Below are positions 27,233 to 36,988 of a stretch of 64,000 bases of DNA, piece after piece; position 1 is the stretch's first letter, and every line of letters begins with the position of its first letter. Location of the stretch: assembly GCF_001281385.1 (NCBI RefSeq), contig NZ_CP006911.1:1364001-1428000 (forward strand), in the 5' to 3' direction. Made by a program: the position numbers and the translations under genes. This stretch comes from Candidatus Pseudothioglobus singularis PS1 (GTDB lineage: Bacteria; Pseudomonadota; Gammaproteobacteria; PS1; Pseudothioglobaceae). A model generated the notes under the pieces. That model was given only the letters and a program-made list of their open reading frames with translations. It did not search any database and was not told the origin of the DNA.

Positions 27233-28022
27233 TAATTTCTCTTGAATTCATTCCATTTTCACACCAGGCAATTCTATTGTTTATTGAATCCTGTAACATC
27301 TCATTATTCTTTTTTAAGGCTATTCTTTTATTTTCATTGTGCCATAAATGAAATTGAATCGCTTTAAATCTGATGTTTTTTCTCTTAATCCCACTATTAA
27401 TTAGTCGAACTGCAAATTCACTATCTTCCCTCCCCCATCCTTCAAATTCATTATTAAATCCATTGATTTTGATACAATCTTTTCTGAAAAAACTTAAATT
27501 ACAAGTTTTAATTCCCCTCAAACCATTTTTTTTATTTGAAAATAAATATGATAGGCATTTTGAGCGAATTGAATTTTTTCTATTTTTAAAGTTCGAAGAA
27601 AAAAATGGAAAAATAATCTTTTTCTTTAATAAAGCCCTACTAGTTTGCATCCTAGATAACAAAACTCGAGAGCCTTGAACAAAGTAACCTTGCTCTGAAG
27701 CTGCAATATGGTCCAGAACAAAGTTTTTGTCAAGTATGACGTCGCCATCGATTAGTATAATGTAGTCACATGTTGACTTAAGTATCGCCAGATTTCTTGA
27801 TCTTGCGGCTCTAAAACCCATATCCTCTTGCCAAGAATAAATAATATTTAATTCAGAATTATTTTGAAAAACCTCAACTTGAGATCTAGTCTCTAAAGTA
27901 CTTCCATCATCTGCAATTATTACCTCATTTGGTAAAATAGTCTGATGGTTAACACTTTCTAGAACTAGTAAAAGTGATTCTGGCCAATTATAAGTTGTGA
28001 TAATTAGACTAATTTTCATCAA
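27222..28022 (-). CDS. Family 2 glycosyltransferase
   Basis: The protein has 266 residues with LIITTYNWPESLLLVLESV, IADDGS around 36-41, RAARSRNLAI, ILIDGDVI as the DXD motif, and WGREDSEFAVRLINSG as the acceptor/C-terminal element. This is the pattern of GT2 enzymes with a C-terminal galactosyltransferase-like region. It starts a three-gene minus-strand set with the next GT and waaF, divergent from the KdtX-like gene at 28132. Donor sugar unknown. Confidence 0.86.
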   Translation of the reverse strand: MMKISLIITTYNWPESLLLVLESVNHQTILPNEVIIADDGSTLETRSQVEVFQNNSELNIIYSWQEDMGFRAARSRNLAILKSTCDYIILIDGDVILDKNFVLDHIAASEQGYFVQGSRVLLSRMQTSRALLKKKIIFPFFSSNFKNRKNSIRSKCLSYLFSNKKNGLRGIKTCNLSFFRKDCIKINGFNNEFEGWGREDSEFAVRLINSGIKRKNIRFKAIQFHLWHNENKRIALKKNNEMLQDSINNRIAWCENGMNSREINES

Positions 28023-28131
28023 AGCTCAAGTTATTGGATAAAATAAGAAGAAATTATAAGCAATATATTGCCTTAAAGAGCTTTATGATAGAAATACCTT
28101 CTATTAGCAAATTTAAAACTTAAAAAATATT

Positions 28132-28923
28132 ATGAAAATATCAGTTTATATTATTGCTTTTAATGAGGTTGAAAAAATACGTGATTGTATTAATAGTGTT
28201 TTATGGGCTGATGAGATTATAGTTGCTGACTCAAATAGTACTGATGGAACCTCTGAAATTGCTGAAGAACTTGGAGCAAAAGTTATTCACATTCCTTTTA
28301 AAGGTTATGGTGACCTAAGAAATCAAGCTATTACTCATTGCCAAGGTGAGTGGATAATGAGTCTTGATTCCGATGAAAGGTGTACAAAGGAAGTTCGTGA
28401 TGAAATTATTGAACTGATTGATAACGCACAATTTGAGATATACAAAGTTCCAAGAAAGAATTTTTTTATGGGTAAATGGATTATGCATTCTGGATGGTAT
28501 CCAAATTTTAGACAACCTCAGTTATTTAAAAAAGGAAAAATGACATACACGATGGATTCAGTTCATGAAGGCTTTATTTGTCATAGCGATAAGGATATTG
28601 GAAAATTAAAAAATGTTATTTGGCAATTTCCTTTCAAAAATACTGAGGAAGTAATGTACAAAGCAAATCGTTATTCAACTCTTGGAGTTTTAAAGTTGAA
28701 AGAAAAAAATATAAATGGAAGTGTATTAAAAGCATTTTTACATGGTCTATGGTCCTTTATTAAACACTACATAGTCAAACTGGGCTTTTTAGATGGTGGT
28801 GCAGGCTTTGTAATAGCCTTTGGTAATTTTGAAGGAACTTTTTACAGATATTTAAAACTAACTGAATCTCAAAAAAAATGGAATCCACCGAAAACTCAAC
28901 CAATAAAAAAAGATAGCAAATGA
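28132..28923 (+). CDS. LPS core glycosyltransferase, WaaE/KdtX-like
   Basis: The 263-residue GT2 protein has SVYIIAFNEVEKIRDCINSV, VADSNSTDGTSEIAEELGAKV, RNQAITHCQGEWIMSLDSDER and YPNFRQPQLFKKGK, the pattern of the WaaE/KdtX group that adds beta-glucose to the first heptose of the core. The C-terminal region has hydrophobic segments near FLHGLWSFIKHYIVKLGF. It overlaps manC by 4 bp and is divergent from the 28022 gene. Family confidence is high; the exact linkage is inferred. Confidence 0.86.
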   Translation: MKISVYIIAFNEVEKIRDCINSVLWADEIIVADSNSTDGTSEIAEELGAKVIHIPFKGYGDLRNQAITHCQGEWIMSLDSDERCTKEVRDEIIELIDNAQFEIYKVPRKNFFMGKWIMHSGWYPNFRQPQLFKKGKMTYTMDSVHEGFICHSDKDIGKLKNVIWQFPFKNTEEVMYKANRYSTLGVLKLKEKNINGSVLKAFLHGLWSFIKHYIVKLGFLDGGAGFVIAFGNFEGTFYRYLKLTESQKKWNPPKTQPIKKDSK

Positions 28924-30323
28924 TTTTTCCAGTCATTCTTTCAGGTGGAAGTGGCACAAGACTATGGCCATTATCCAGAAAACAGTACCCAAAACAATTT
29001 ATTAGTCTCATTAATGATACTTCTTTGTTTCAAGAAACAATTAATCGTCTTCCTGCTAAAGCATCAAAACCTCTAATAATTTGTAATGAAGAACATCGAT
29101 TTATAGTGGCTGAACAACTACGCCAAATAAAGTCAAAAAATAATGGCATTATTTTAGAGCCTGTTGGTAAGAACACTGCACCTGCAATAGCCCTTGCTGC
29201 TTTTTACTTAAAAAATAAAAATATTGATCCTACATTACTAGTTTTATCTGCAGATCATCTTATTGATAATAATCAGAGGTTTCATGAGGCAATTGAAATC
29301 GCTGAAAAATATGCAAATCAAGGCAAATTAGTTGCTCTTGGAATTAAACCAAAAAACCCAGAAACAGCCTATGGTTACATTGAAACAGACAATTCATTAA
29401 ATAATGATTTTTATAAAATTAAATCATTTACTGAAAAACCAGATTTAGAATCTGCAGAAAAATATATTGAAACTGGAGGTTATTACTGGAATAGTGGAAT
29501 ATTTATTTTTAAAGCCTCTGTTTACTTAAATGAATTAGAAAAATATGAACCTGAAATCTTTAAATATTGCAAAAATTCCTGTTTAAATAATTCCGAAGAT
29601 CTTGATTTTGTAAGATTTGACAATGATGAATTTGTTAAGTGTCCAAGTAAATCAGTTGATTATGCTGTAATGGAGAAGACCAATAATGGTATTGTTGTCC
29701 CCCTAAATACCTATTGGAGTGATATTGGATCATGGAATGCCTTATGGGAGTCAAAACCAAAAGATATTAATAACAATGTCAATGAAGGTGACGTTATAGT
29801 TAATAACGTCAAAAATTCATTTATTTATAGCTCTAATCGACTTATTGCTGCCAATGGCATTAATGGTCTTGTAATTGTTGATACTCAAGATGCACTTTTA
29901 ATAACTGATAAAGAACACTCTCAAGAGATAAAACATATAGTAGAGCTTATTGATGATAAAAATCGAATTGAATCAAAGAATCATAGAAAAGTATATAGAC
30001 CATGGGGCTACTATGATTCAATAGATTCAGGAGTTGGCTTTCAAGTCAAAAGAATCTTTGTCAAGCCCTATGCCAAACTATCTTTACAAAAACACAAAAA
30101 GAGAGATGAGCACTGGGTAGTTATTAAAGGAACTGCATTGATAACTTGTAATGACAAAGTATTCTCACTAAAAGCGAACAAGTCTACATATATACCAAGG
30201 GGATCAATTCATAGGCTTGAAAACTCTACGAATCAAACTTTAGAAATAATTGAAATACAAACTGGTGATTACTTTGGAGAAGATGACATTATCCGTCTAG
30301 CAGATGATTATTCCCGTAATTAA
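28920..30323 (+). CDS. manC: Mannose-1-phosphate guanylyltransferase / mannose-6-phosphate isomerase
   Basis: This 467-residue type II PMI-GMP protein has the pyrophosphorylase signature LSGGSGTRLWPLSR, QYPKQF, ENTAPAI-like GKNTAPAIAL, and FTEKPD. The C-terminal cupin isomerase domain has QKHKKRDEHWVVIKG and GSIHRLENST. It makes GDP-mannose, and possibly mannose-6-phosphate from fructose-6-phosphate. GDP-mannose may serve core/O-antigen transferases; the NUDIX protein at 9572 may act on a related nucleotide sugar. It ends in a 4-bp convergent overlap. Confidence 0.95.
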   Translation: MIFPVILSGGSGTRLWPLSRKQYPKQFISLINDTSLFQETINRLPAKASKPLIICNEEHRFIVAEQLRQIKSKNNGIILEPVGKNTAPAIALAAFYLKNKNIDPTLLVLSADHLIDNNQRFHEAIEIAEKYANQGKLVALGIKPKNPETAYGYIETDNSLNNDFYKIKSFTEKPDLESAEKYIETGGYYWNSGIFIFKASVYLNELEKYEPEIFKYCKNSCLNNSEDLDFVRFDNDEFVKCPSKSVDYAVMEKTNNGIVVPLNTYWSDIGSWNALWESKPKDINNNVNEGDVIVNNVKNSFIYSSNRLIAANGINGLVIVDTQDALLITDKEHSQEIKHIVELIDDKNRIESKNHRKVYRPWGYYDSIDSGVGFQVKRIFVKPYAKLSLQKHKKRDEHWVVIKGTALITCNDKVFSLKANKSTYIPRGSIHRLENSTNQTLEIIEIQTGDYFGEDDIIRLADDYSRN

Positions 30324-32320
30324 TTTCTATATTCTTTGATTTTGAAAAATCTTTGTTTTATTAATGTAAAAAATGGACGCTTAATCTTAATCTTCTGTGC
30401 TAAATAAACTTGATCTTTAATAGAAAGCAGCTTGTTTTCCTGGAAAAATTTTGATAGTATTTGAACAGCATGCTCTTTTTTTCTTCGAGTTGAATATAAA
30501 CTTACAAATCTTTTTCCTTCAACTATTTGATATTTTTTTAATAAGATTTCTGATAATGAAAATGACTCAATTGTATGTGATGGCACAATTTCAAAAAACT
30601 CAAGCATCAACTTATCAGCCCAATCCAGACTGGAAAGCATATTTGGCATTACTCCTATCATAAGAGAGCCCCAAATTTCTGAATTTGGACTTAATTCATA
30701 ACACTGTCCACCATATTCAATTTTTTGATCTTTTAAACTTTCCAAATAAACCTTAAATCTTTTTCTATTGTATATTAATCCCTCATTTAAATAAAAAACT
30801 GCCTGATTGAATTTAATTAATTCAAACAATGGAAATGGTGATTTATGAAAATATGTATCAGTATCAAAAAATAGAATCTTATCATGAGAATTAAGTTTCA
30901 TTTTATTCATCACATAAGCCAAACCTCTATTTTTAATCCTAAATTCATAAGCACCAGATAAGGACCATTCTTTTTTTTGATGTGCTTCAATTAAGAGAGT
31001 CTTAACTGGATAACCAATAAATTTTTCTGGTTTTTCAGTTAAAACTATTATTTCAATTGGATCTTTCTCTTCTATCCAATTCATTAGAGTTAAAAAACTA
31101 TATTTTGCTCCATCATAATAACCTTCATCATTACCATAAACTATATATAGAATTATTTTTCGATTTTGTTGTTCTATACTAATACTTTGTTGTAATTGAA
31201 CTTGAGAATCTTTTCGTAAAAGCCAATTATTAAACTCATTGAAAATATTTTTTGGTTTAATTTTATCTAAACAATCACTGTGCAAGTGAAGATCATTACA
31301 TCCTGCTTTACCACATGCTACACATGGAAGATTTGCTTGGAAAAGTGTAATATTTCCATAATTTTGTATTGGAGCATCTTTTCGTGCTGATCTAAAAATA
31401 GTATTGGACCATGGTGACCACATGTTTATGTTTGTAGGGCCAAAAATTGCAAAAATTCGTTTATTTTGTGAGGCTGCTATATGCATATTCAATGTGTCCA
31501 TACCAATGTAGGCGAGCGACAAATGACTTAATGCAAAATATTCTTCTAAGGTTGTTTCACCAATTAAATCAAATACATTGGGCAATATAGGTAAAGAGTT
31601 TTTTATACTTAAATCAATTTGGTTGTTACTTCCAGTTACTAAAACACTTATTCCAATAGAACTCAAATGGACTAAGAGCTCATGTCTTAATTTTTTTGGA
31701 TAAATTTTGTACTCATATTGAGTAGATGGATGAAATATTACAAAATTATTGATGCCTTTTTTAAATAATTTCTTTTTAACATTTGTAATTGATTCTTTTT
31801 TTATAAGAGGACATTCTTGAATACTTTCGTGAGGAATTTTAAGCAAATTCAGTGGCTCTAAATTATTTAATAAGATATGTTTATTTGAATCAAAAAAATA
31901 GTAATCATTTGGTAAGATTTTTTTCCACCAAGATTTTTTAATGTTTTCGTCAATAGCCGTAATAGATTTTCTACTTGCTAAAAGAGAGTAGATTACACTC
32001 CTATCACTAGAAGTTAAATTAATACTTAAATCGTATTTTCTATAAATACTCTTTACTAATGTTTTCTCTTGAGTCCATTGAGCTTCCTGTTTTTTTTTAT
32101 AAGAAAATGTATGAATATAATTTATGAATTGCATTAATTTTGCAATTTGAAGAGTATCGTCATTAACTAATAAGTCAATCTGGGGAGAATTATAGTGCTT
32201 ATAAATAGATGATATTAATGATTGACTTAAAAAAACATCACCATTAGATCTTTGAATAACTATAAGAATTTTTTTAATTTTTTTCAAAATCTCTATAAAT
32301 AAAAGAGCTAAAAAATACAA
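30320..32320 (-). CDS. Two-domain glycosyltransferase: GT9 (heptosyltransferase-like) fused to a GT8-like domain
   Basis: The protein has 666 residues. Residues 1 to about 370 are GT9-like: KKILIVIQRSNGDVFLSQ, FHPSTQYEYKIYP, YIGMDTLNMHIAASQNKR and IFGPTNINMWSPW. From about 387, IILYIVYGNDEGYYDGAKYS, FFDTDTYF (DTD at 486-488) and WGSLMIGVMP suggest a retaining GT8-like nucleotide-diphospho-sugar domain. Two transferases in one chain would add two sugars in sequence. The ATG overlaps the ligase gene by 47 bp; a TTG at 32287 preceded by AGAGAT would give a more usual GT9 N-terminus. An unbroken frame argues against an assembly join. Confidence 0.75.
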   Translation of the reverse strand: MYFLALLFIEILKKIKKILIVIQRSNGDVFLSQSLISSIYKHYNSPQIDLLVNDDTLQIAKLMQFINYIHTFSYKKKQEAQWTQEKTLVKSIYRKYDLSINLTSSDRSVIYSLLASRKSITAIDENIKKSWWKKILPNDYYFFDSNKHILLNNLEPLNLLKIPHESIQECPLIKKESITNVKKKLFKKGINNFVIFHPSTQYEYKIYPKKLRHELLVHLSSIGISVLVTGSNNQIDLSIKNSLPILPNVFDLIGETTLEEYFALSHLSLAYIGMDTLNMHIAASQNKRIFAIFGPTNINMWSPWSNTIFRSARKDAPIQNYGNITLFQANLPCVACGKAGCNDLHLHSDCLDKIKPKNIFNEFNNWLLRKDSQVQLQQSISIEQQNRKIILYIVYGNDEGYYDGAKYSFLTLMNWIEEKDPIEIIVLTEKPEKFIGYPVKTLLIEAHQKKEWSLSGAYEFRIKNRGLAYVMNKMKLNSHDKILFFDTDTYFHKSPFPLFELIKFNQAVFYLNEGLIYNRKRFKVYLESLKDQKIEYGGQCYELSPNSEIWGSLMIGVMPNMLSSLDWADKLMLEFFEIVPSHTIESFSLSEILLKKYQIVEGKRFVSLYSTRRKKEHAVQILSKFFQENKLLSIKDQVYLAQKIKIKRPFFTLIKQRFFKIKEYRN

Positions 32321-33449
32321 ATAATAAACTAGTATAGTGCCCCAATAGATAGGAATCCCCCAACATCAGGACTAAAAAAAGTGTTGGTAAAGCTATACCA
32401 ATATTTTTCATTAATTCATTTTTGGATTTCCAAGCAAATAAAAGTTGTTGGTAAAAAATTGAAAACATGCTCATTAAGCCTAAAAGACCAAGTTGAGCTG
32501 CCACTAGAACATACATGTTATGAGGATTAGTGGCATTAGGGGAATTTGGCGATTTGATGGAGTTTATTTTCTTATATTCAACTGGAAAATCTCCTGTACC
32601 AACACCAAGAAACATATTTTCTTTAATTATTTCCCATGAATTAATTGCGAAAGTTAATCTTGGATCACCATTAGATAATGCATTAATGGTACTATCAATT
32701 CGTAACTGAAAATATGGACTTGCCTGATAGGCCAAAATAAAAATTGATGGGATTACAAGACATATAACAAGTAGTGATTTAATTTTTTGATACTTAATAT
32801 ATTGAAAAATTAACAGCGCAATAACAAAAAAGAAACCTAGTTGGCCTGCTCTTCCTAGAGTCAAAAACATATTGAAACTCATGGCAATTGCAAAAAGAAT
32901 TAATAAAACTAATTGGTATCTATTTAATTTTTTATTAAATAAAACTTCATTCAGAACAAGATATATAGCAAAAGCCAATATAGGATTAAATGAAACATGG
33001 GTCATGAATGGCGTAGGATCAAAAATGTTAGCATTTTTAAAAGGTGCAATAATTTCAAACCATATAAGATAAGATAAAATTTCTGTTAGAAAAATTGCTA
33101 AGAGAAATGAAAAAATATAATATCTAATATGTTCTTGTTTTACGACAGTATAAAGAACAGGTAATAGTAATAAAAAATACCACATTTTGTGAACAATATG
33201 AAGACCCCACGCCAAATCCTCTGTCCAAATTAATCCAATGAGATGAATCAAAAAGAATATTATTGATGCTATCATGATCTTACTATTTACTATAAGATCA
33301 TATTTGGCTAGATAGTTGCCTGAAAATAACCATAAAAGGACAATAATCACAATAATTAAGTTGGCCCCAAAAACTGTAAGTGGCAATAAGAATGCGAGAA
33401 TTATTAATAAGTATTGGTAAATTTTATCTATAGCAGTTTTTTCTAGCAT
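32274..33449 (-). CDS. waaL: O-antigen ligase (WaaL-like)
   Basis: The 391-residue membrane protein has about ten to twelve hydrophobic segments and one long periplasmic loop around 240-310. The loop contains GVGTGDFPVEYKK and NATNPHNMYVLVAAQLG, the Wzy/WaaL-family pattern with the conserved NPHN-type His. It joins undecaprenyl-linked O-antigen to lipid A-core on the periplasmic side. A Wzy polymerase is an alternative within the same fold, but the setting among core genes favours ligase. It is divergent from gmhB, 54 bp apart. Confidence 0.82.
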   Translation of the reverse strand: MLEKTAIDKIYQYLLIILAFLLPLTVFGANLIIVIIVLLWLFSGNYLAKYDLIVNSKIMIASIIFFLIHLIGLIWTEDLAWGLHIVHKMWYFLLLLPVLYTVVKQEHIRYYIFSFLLAIFLTEILSYLIWFEIIAPFKNANIFDPTPFMTHVSFNPILAFAIYLVLNEVLFNKKLNRYQLVLLILFAIAMSFNMFLTLGRAGQLGFFFVIALLIFQYIKYQKIKSLLVICLVIPSIFILAYQASPYFQLRIDSTINALSNGDPRLTFAINSWEIIKENMFLGVGTGDFPVEYKKINSIKSPNSPNATNPHNMYVLVAAQLGLLGLMSMFSIFYQQLLFAWKSKNELMKNIGIALPTLFLVLMLGDSYLLGHYTSLLFVFFSSFIYRDFEKN

Positions 33450-33503
33450 CTAAATTTTTTTTATTGATTACAAGCCAAACATTAATTATACTCACCTTAT
33501 ATT

Positions 33504-34031
33504 ATGGCTACAAAAGCAATTTTCTTAGACCGCGATGGTGTTATTAATAAAGAAATAAACTATTTGTATAGAATAGAAGACTTTCAATTTATTAATGGTA
33601 TATTTGAAGCTTGTCAATTTCTTGAAAGCTTAAACTATAAAATCATTGTCATTACTAATCAATCTGGTATTTCGCGTGGTTACTACACTGAAATTGACTT
33701 TCAAAAAATAACTAAATGGATGTTGGATCAATTTTATAAGAATAATATAGAAATATTAGATGTAATTCATTGCCCCCACCTCCCAAGCGACTGCTGTGTC
33801 TGTAGAAAACCAAAACCAGGCATGTTGCTGTCTGCTAAGTCTAAACATTCTATTGATATGGAAAAATCTTGGATGATTGGAGACAAAGAAGAAGATATTA
33901 TGGCAGCAAATGCTGTAAATATTAAAAATACTATTCTGGTAAGAAGTGGTCATAAAATTAATGAAAAAATTACAAAAGCCAAATTTGTTATTGACTCTTT
34001 AAAAGAATCAAAATATGTAATCAATAAATAA
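33504..34031 (+). CDS. gmhB: D-glycero-D-manno-heptose-1,7-bisphosphate 7-phosphatase
   Basis: The 175-residue HAD protein has FLDRDGVINK with D9 and D11, ITNQSGISRG as motif II, the zinc-binding CPHLPSDCCVCRKPKPGM near 90-107, and MIGDKEEDI as the Mg site. This layout identifies GmhB. It removes the 7-phosphate between the two HldE reactions. It stands alone on the plus strand between the ligase and the broken carbamoyltransferase gene. Confidence 0.95.
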   Translation: MATKAIFLDRDGVINKEINYLYRIEDFQFINGIFEACQFLESLNYKIIVITNQSGISRGYYTEIDFQKITKWMLDQFYKNNIEILDVIHCPHLPSDCCVCRKPKPGMLLSAKSKHSIDMEKSWMIGDKEEDIMAANAVNIKNTILVRSGHKINEKITKAKFVIDSLKESKYVINK

Positions 34032-34070
34032 AAAATATCTTGACTTGCTTATTAAGATATAAGGCTAAAA

Positions 34071-35895
34071 TTATTTAGCTTTTACTTTAAAACCCTCGAT
34101 ATATAATTCATCAATATTACAATCAAGAAAATCTAGTATTGCATCTTGTGGAGTACGGACAATTGTTCTTCCATGAAGATTAAATGAAGTATTCAAACTT
34201 ACACCATAGCCTGTGATGTCCTTTAATGCTTTTAAGTATGAATAATAGTCAGGGTTGTCTGCTTCTTCAACAAATTGAGGCCTTGCAGTTCCATCAACAT
34301 GAACAGCACATGGCAGGTCTTTTATAAACTCTTCCTTCATACGAAATGCAATAGCCATATGCTTATGAGAAAAGCTATTCTCAAAAAGTCTCTCTCTTTC
34401 CTCCTCTAAAATTGAGGGACAGAATGGCTGATAAGAAGGTCTCATTTTCACCTTACTATTAATGATCCTTCTAGTTTCTTCTAACATCGGATTCCCAATA
34501 ATTGATCTATTGCCTAAAGCTCTAGGCCCAAATTCCATCTTGCCATGAAATAATGCGCATACTTTACCTTTAGATACAGATAAAGCGGCATGCTTGGGCC
34601 ATTCATCTTTCAAATCTTCAAACGAAATATTAGGATAGATCTCTAATGCTTTTTTTACTTGTTCTCTAGAATATGAGTCACCAAAATATGGCATTTGAAA
34701 GTTTTTGAGCCAACTAATATCTTGATTAAATTTTAAAGCAGTTAATATCGCACTACCTAAGGCAAGACCATCATCTGCCATTGATGGCAATACAAAAATA
34801 TTTTTAATATTAGTTCGCTCATAAATATTTAAACTCATAATAATATTTGCAGATACACCGCCAGAGAGGCATAAGTTCTCTATGGGGTATTTCTCATAAA
34901 CACATTTAAGATAATCCACTATAGTATCTTCTAGATAATCTTGAACTACTGCACAAAAACCTTCATCTCCTATTCTAGCTCTCTCATTTTTTAAAAAAAT
35001 TTATATCAAAAAAAAGATTTAATTTCTTTGCGTCATAATTAATACATAAGTTTGTGCTATCAATTTTTGTAGTATTTTTTAATTCATTTAACAGTTTTTG
35101 GTCTGCAACTCCAAAAGCAGCTAAAGCTTCTACTTTGCCCTCGTCACTATTTGGATGAAGGTCCATGGCTTGAGTAAAATAATTATAAATACGACCGATA
35201 GAAGAAAATCTATCTCCGTCACCAATCAAATTAGCTTCTGAATGTCCAATTAACTCATAGTCATTCGCACTATTAAAAAGATATAATTTACTAAAAAAAC
35301 CATCTCCTTGACCATCAATAGTCAAAGCAATTGCCTTCTTTTCACTAAATGGTGAAAGACAATAAGATGGAATGGCGTGACACAAGTGGTGATCAAAATA
35401 AAAGACTTCTTTAGGGTAAAGTTTGAATAAGCTAAAATTCCTTTTTATGTAATTAGTAAATGCAATTTTATTACCTAAAGTAGTCTCTGATATCAATGCC
35501 CTTTGAATTTTTGCAAAATAATACATTCTCACCGCTTTAAAATTTCTGAATAAAGATTTAAAAATTAATTTATTTTTTCTTGATCTCGTAATTCGAAGAT
35601 CTTTAATATATTTAGGTTTAACTATGAGTCGAATGGCTTTTTCAATATCCTTGTTATAGGTCATTTTTTCTCTTAGCTCGCCATCATTTCCTTTATCTTC
35701 AAAATCATTATAAGAATGGGAGACAAAATCAACATAATCAAACATATATTCTTCAAGAATTGGAGTTATGTCTAAGTAATCATGCTTAATTCTAGTTACT
35801 CTCTCAGTACTCATTGCAAAAATAGTTTTTTCTTCAGTGTCTATTAAGCAAAGAGCGCTATCGTGACCACAATATTTTGTACCCATAATTTTCAT
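34071..35895 (-). pseudogene. NodU/CmcH-family carbamoyltransferase interrupted by a frameshift
   Basis: Two minus-strand frames make one carbamoyltransferase. The N-terminal part (35895-34984, 303 residues) has GTKYCGHDSALCL, FDHHLCHAIPSY and TIDGQGDGFFS. It stops just after a T7A6 run (coding strand, about 35004-34988). The C-terminal part is open from directly after the run (ERARIGDEGF onward) to 34071, including LCLSGGVSANI and FGPRALGNRSIIGNP. Together they give about 607 residues, normal for this family. A one-base indel in the run explains the break. Intact relatives such as WapO add a carbamoyl group to LPS heptose, which fits the GT9 neighbours. Sequencing error, decay or slippage-based phase switching are all possible. 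Confidence 0.85.
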
Positions 35896-36975
35896 TTATT
35901 TTTCCTCTAAAACATTAATTATATTTATTGCTGAGGTAACCACTTCATCAACACTATAATTATAAAGACCAGACTTACTCTCAGCAAAAATCGTCTTACT
36001 TAATGATGACTTGGGTGCCCATAATCTGAAACTTTTTTTATTATTTTCGTGGATTGAAATTACTGGTGTATTAAATGCAGATGCAATATGAATAATTGAA
36101 GTATCTGGTGAAATAATAATATCAATTTGATTTATTAAAGAAGCTACATCAATTATAGTTTTTGTTTCATATGACAAGCAGACGAAACTCAAATTCATTT
36201 CACTAACTATTTTTAATAAACTCTTTCTATATTTCGGTGATGATAGTAATATTATTTTAATATCTTTTTTTTCTTTATATATATTCTCACAAATTCTAAT
36301 TAACTCAGATGTTTTTAATCTCTTGTCTGGTGAAAAAGCTTCAACATTAATACCAATTTTTAATTTATTAGCAATATTTGAAATAAACAATTTTGCTTTT
36401 TGATTTTCATAATCACCAAGAAAAAAATCATAATTACTTGATAACGAACTTAGTCCAAAAAAAGTTAGGGTATCAAGCCAAATGCTTGAAAAATGATTAT
36501 TTTCATTTTTATATGTAAAATAATCATAAAGTTTAAGTTCCTTTGCTTTAACACCATATCTCTCATATTTATATACAGAAATTATTTTTTTGGGTTTTAT
36601 GATTTTGTGCCTAATAATCGTATGCGGTACTATTGAATGCTCTAGCTCAATGCAAACATCAAAATTTTTAAGTCTTAACTTAATCAAAGTATAGAAGTCA
36701 AAAAGTAAATTATTTTTATAGTTAGTATATATTTGCTTGATATATGGATTGTAACGTAGCACATCTTTATTGGCTTTACTAGCTAAAACACTTATTTCAA
36801 TTTCTGGATAAGCTTTTTTTAGTTCTCTGAATAATGGAGTTGTTAGAATCATATCCCCTATTCGGTCATATCTAAAAATTAAGATTTTTTTTGATTTTTT
36901 TATATCAAAGTTAACATTTTTCTTCTTTGTTAAAAACCTAAGAATGAGGGATTTAATTTTTTCTTTTCCTGCCAT
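35896..36975 (-). CDS. GT9 (heptosyltransferase-family) glycosyltransferase
   Basis: The 359-residue protein has ILIFRYDRIGDMILTTPLFREL at about 31-52, the GT9 N-terminal glycine/Asp loop, NVEAFSPDKRL mid-protein, and ISPDTSIIHIASAFNTPVISI near the C-terminus as donor site. It is closest in style to WaaF/WaaQ-type enzymes. Its stop abuts the carbamoyltransferase start, and it follows another GT9 gene by 13 bp. It probably adds heptose or another sugar to the core; the exact donor is unknown. The basic N-terminus (KEKIKSLILRFLTKKK) may bind the membrane. Confidence 0.87.
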   Translation of the reverse strand: MAGKEKIKSLILRFLTKKKNVNFDIKKSKKILIFRYDRIGDMILTTPLFRELKKAYPEIEISVLASKANKDVLRYNPYIKQIYTNYKNNLLFDFYTLIKLRLKNFDVCIELEHSIVPHTIIRHKIIKPKKIISVYKYERYGVKAKELKLYDYFTYKNENNHFSSIWLDTLTFFGLSSLSSNYDFFLGDYENQKAKLFISNIANKLKIGINVEAFSPDKRLKTSELIRICENIYKEKKDIKIILLSSPKYRKSLLKIVSEMNLSFVCLSYETKTIIDVASLINQIDIIISPDTSIIHIASAFNTPVISIHENNKKSFRLWAPKSSLSKTIFAESKSGLYNYSVDEVVTSAINIINVLEEK

Positions 36976-36988
36976 AAAAATGATGCAG

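Noticed and set aside
34071-34919. Independent short carbamoyltransferase gene starting at GTG 34919
   Set aside because: The frame continues upstream with conserved sequence to the T7A6 run; it is the second half of one broken gene.
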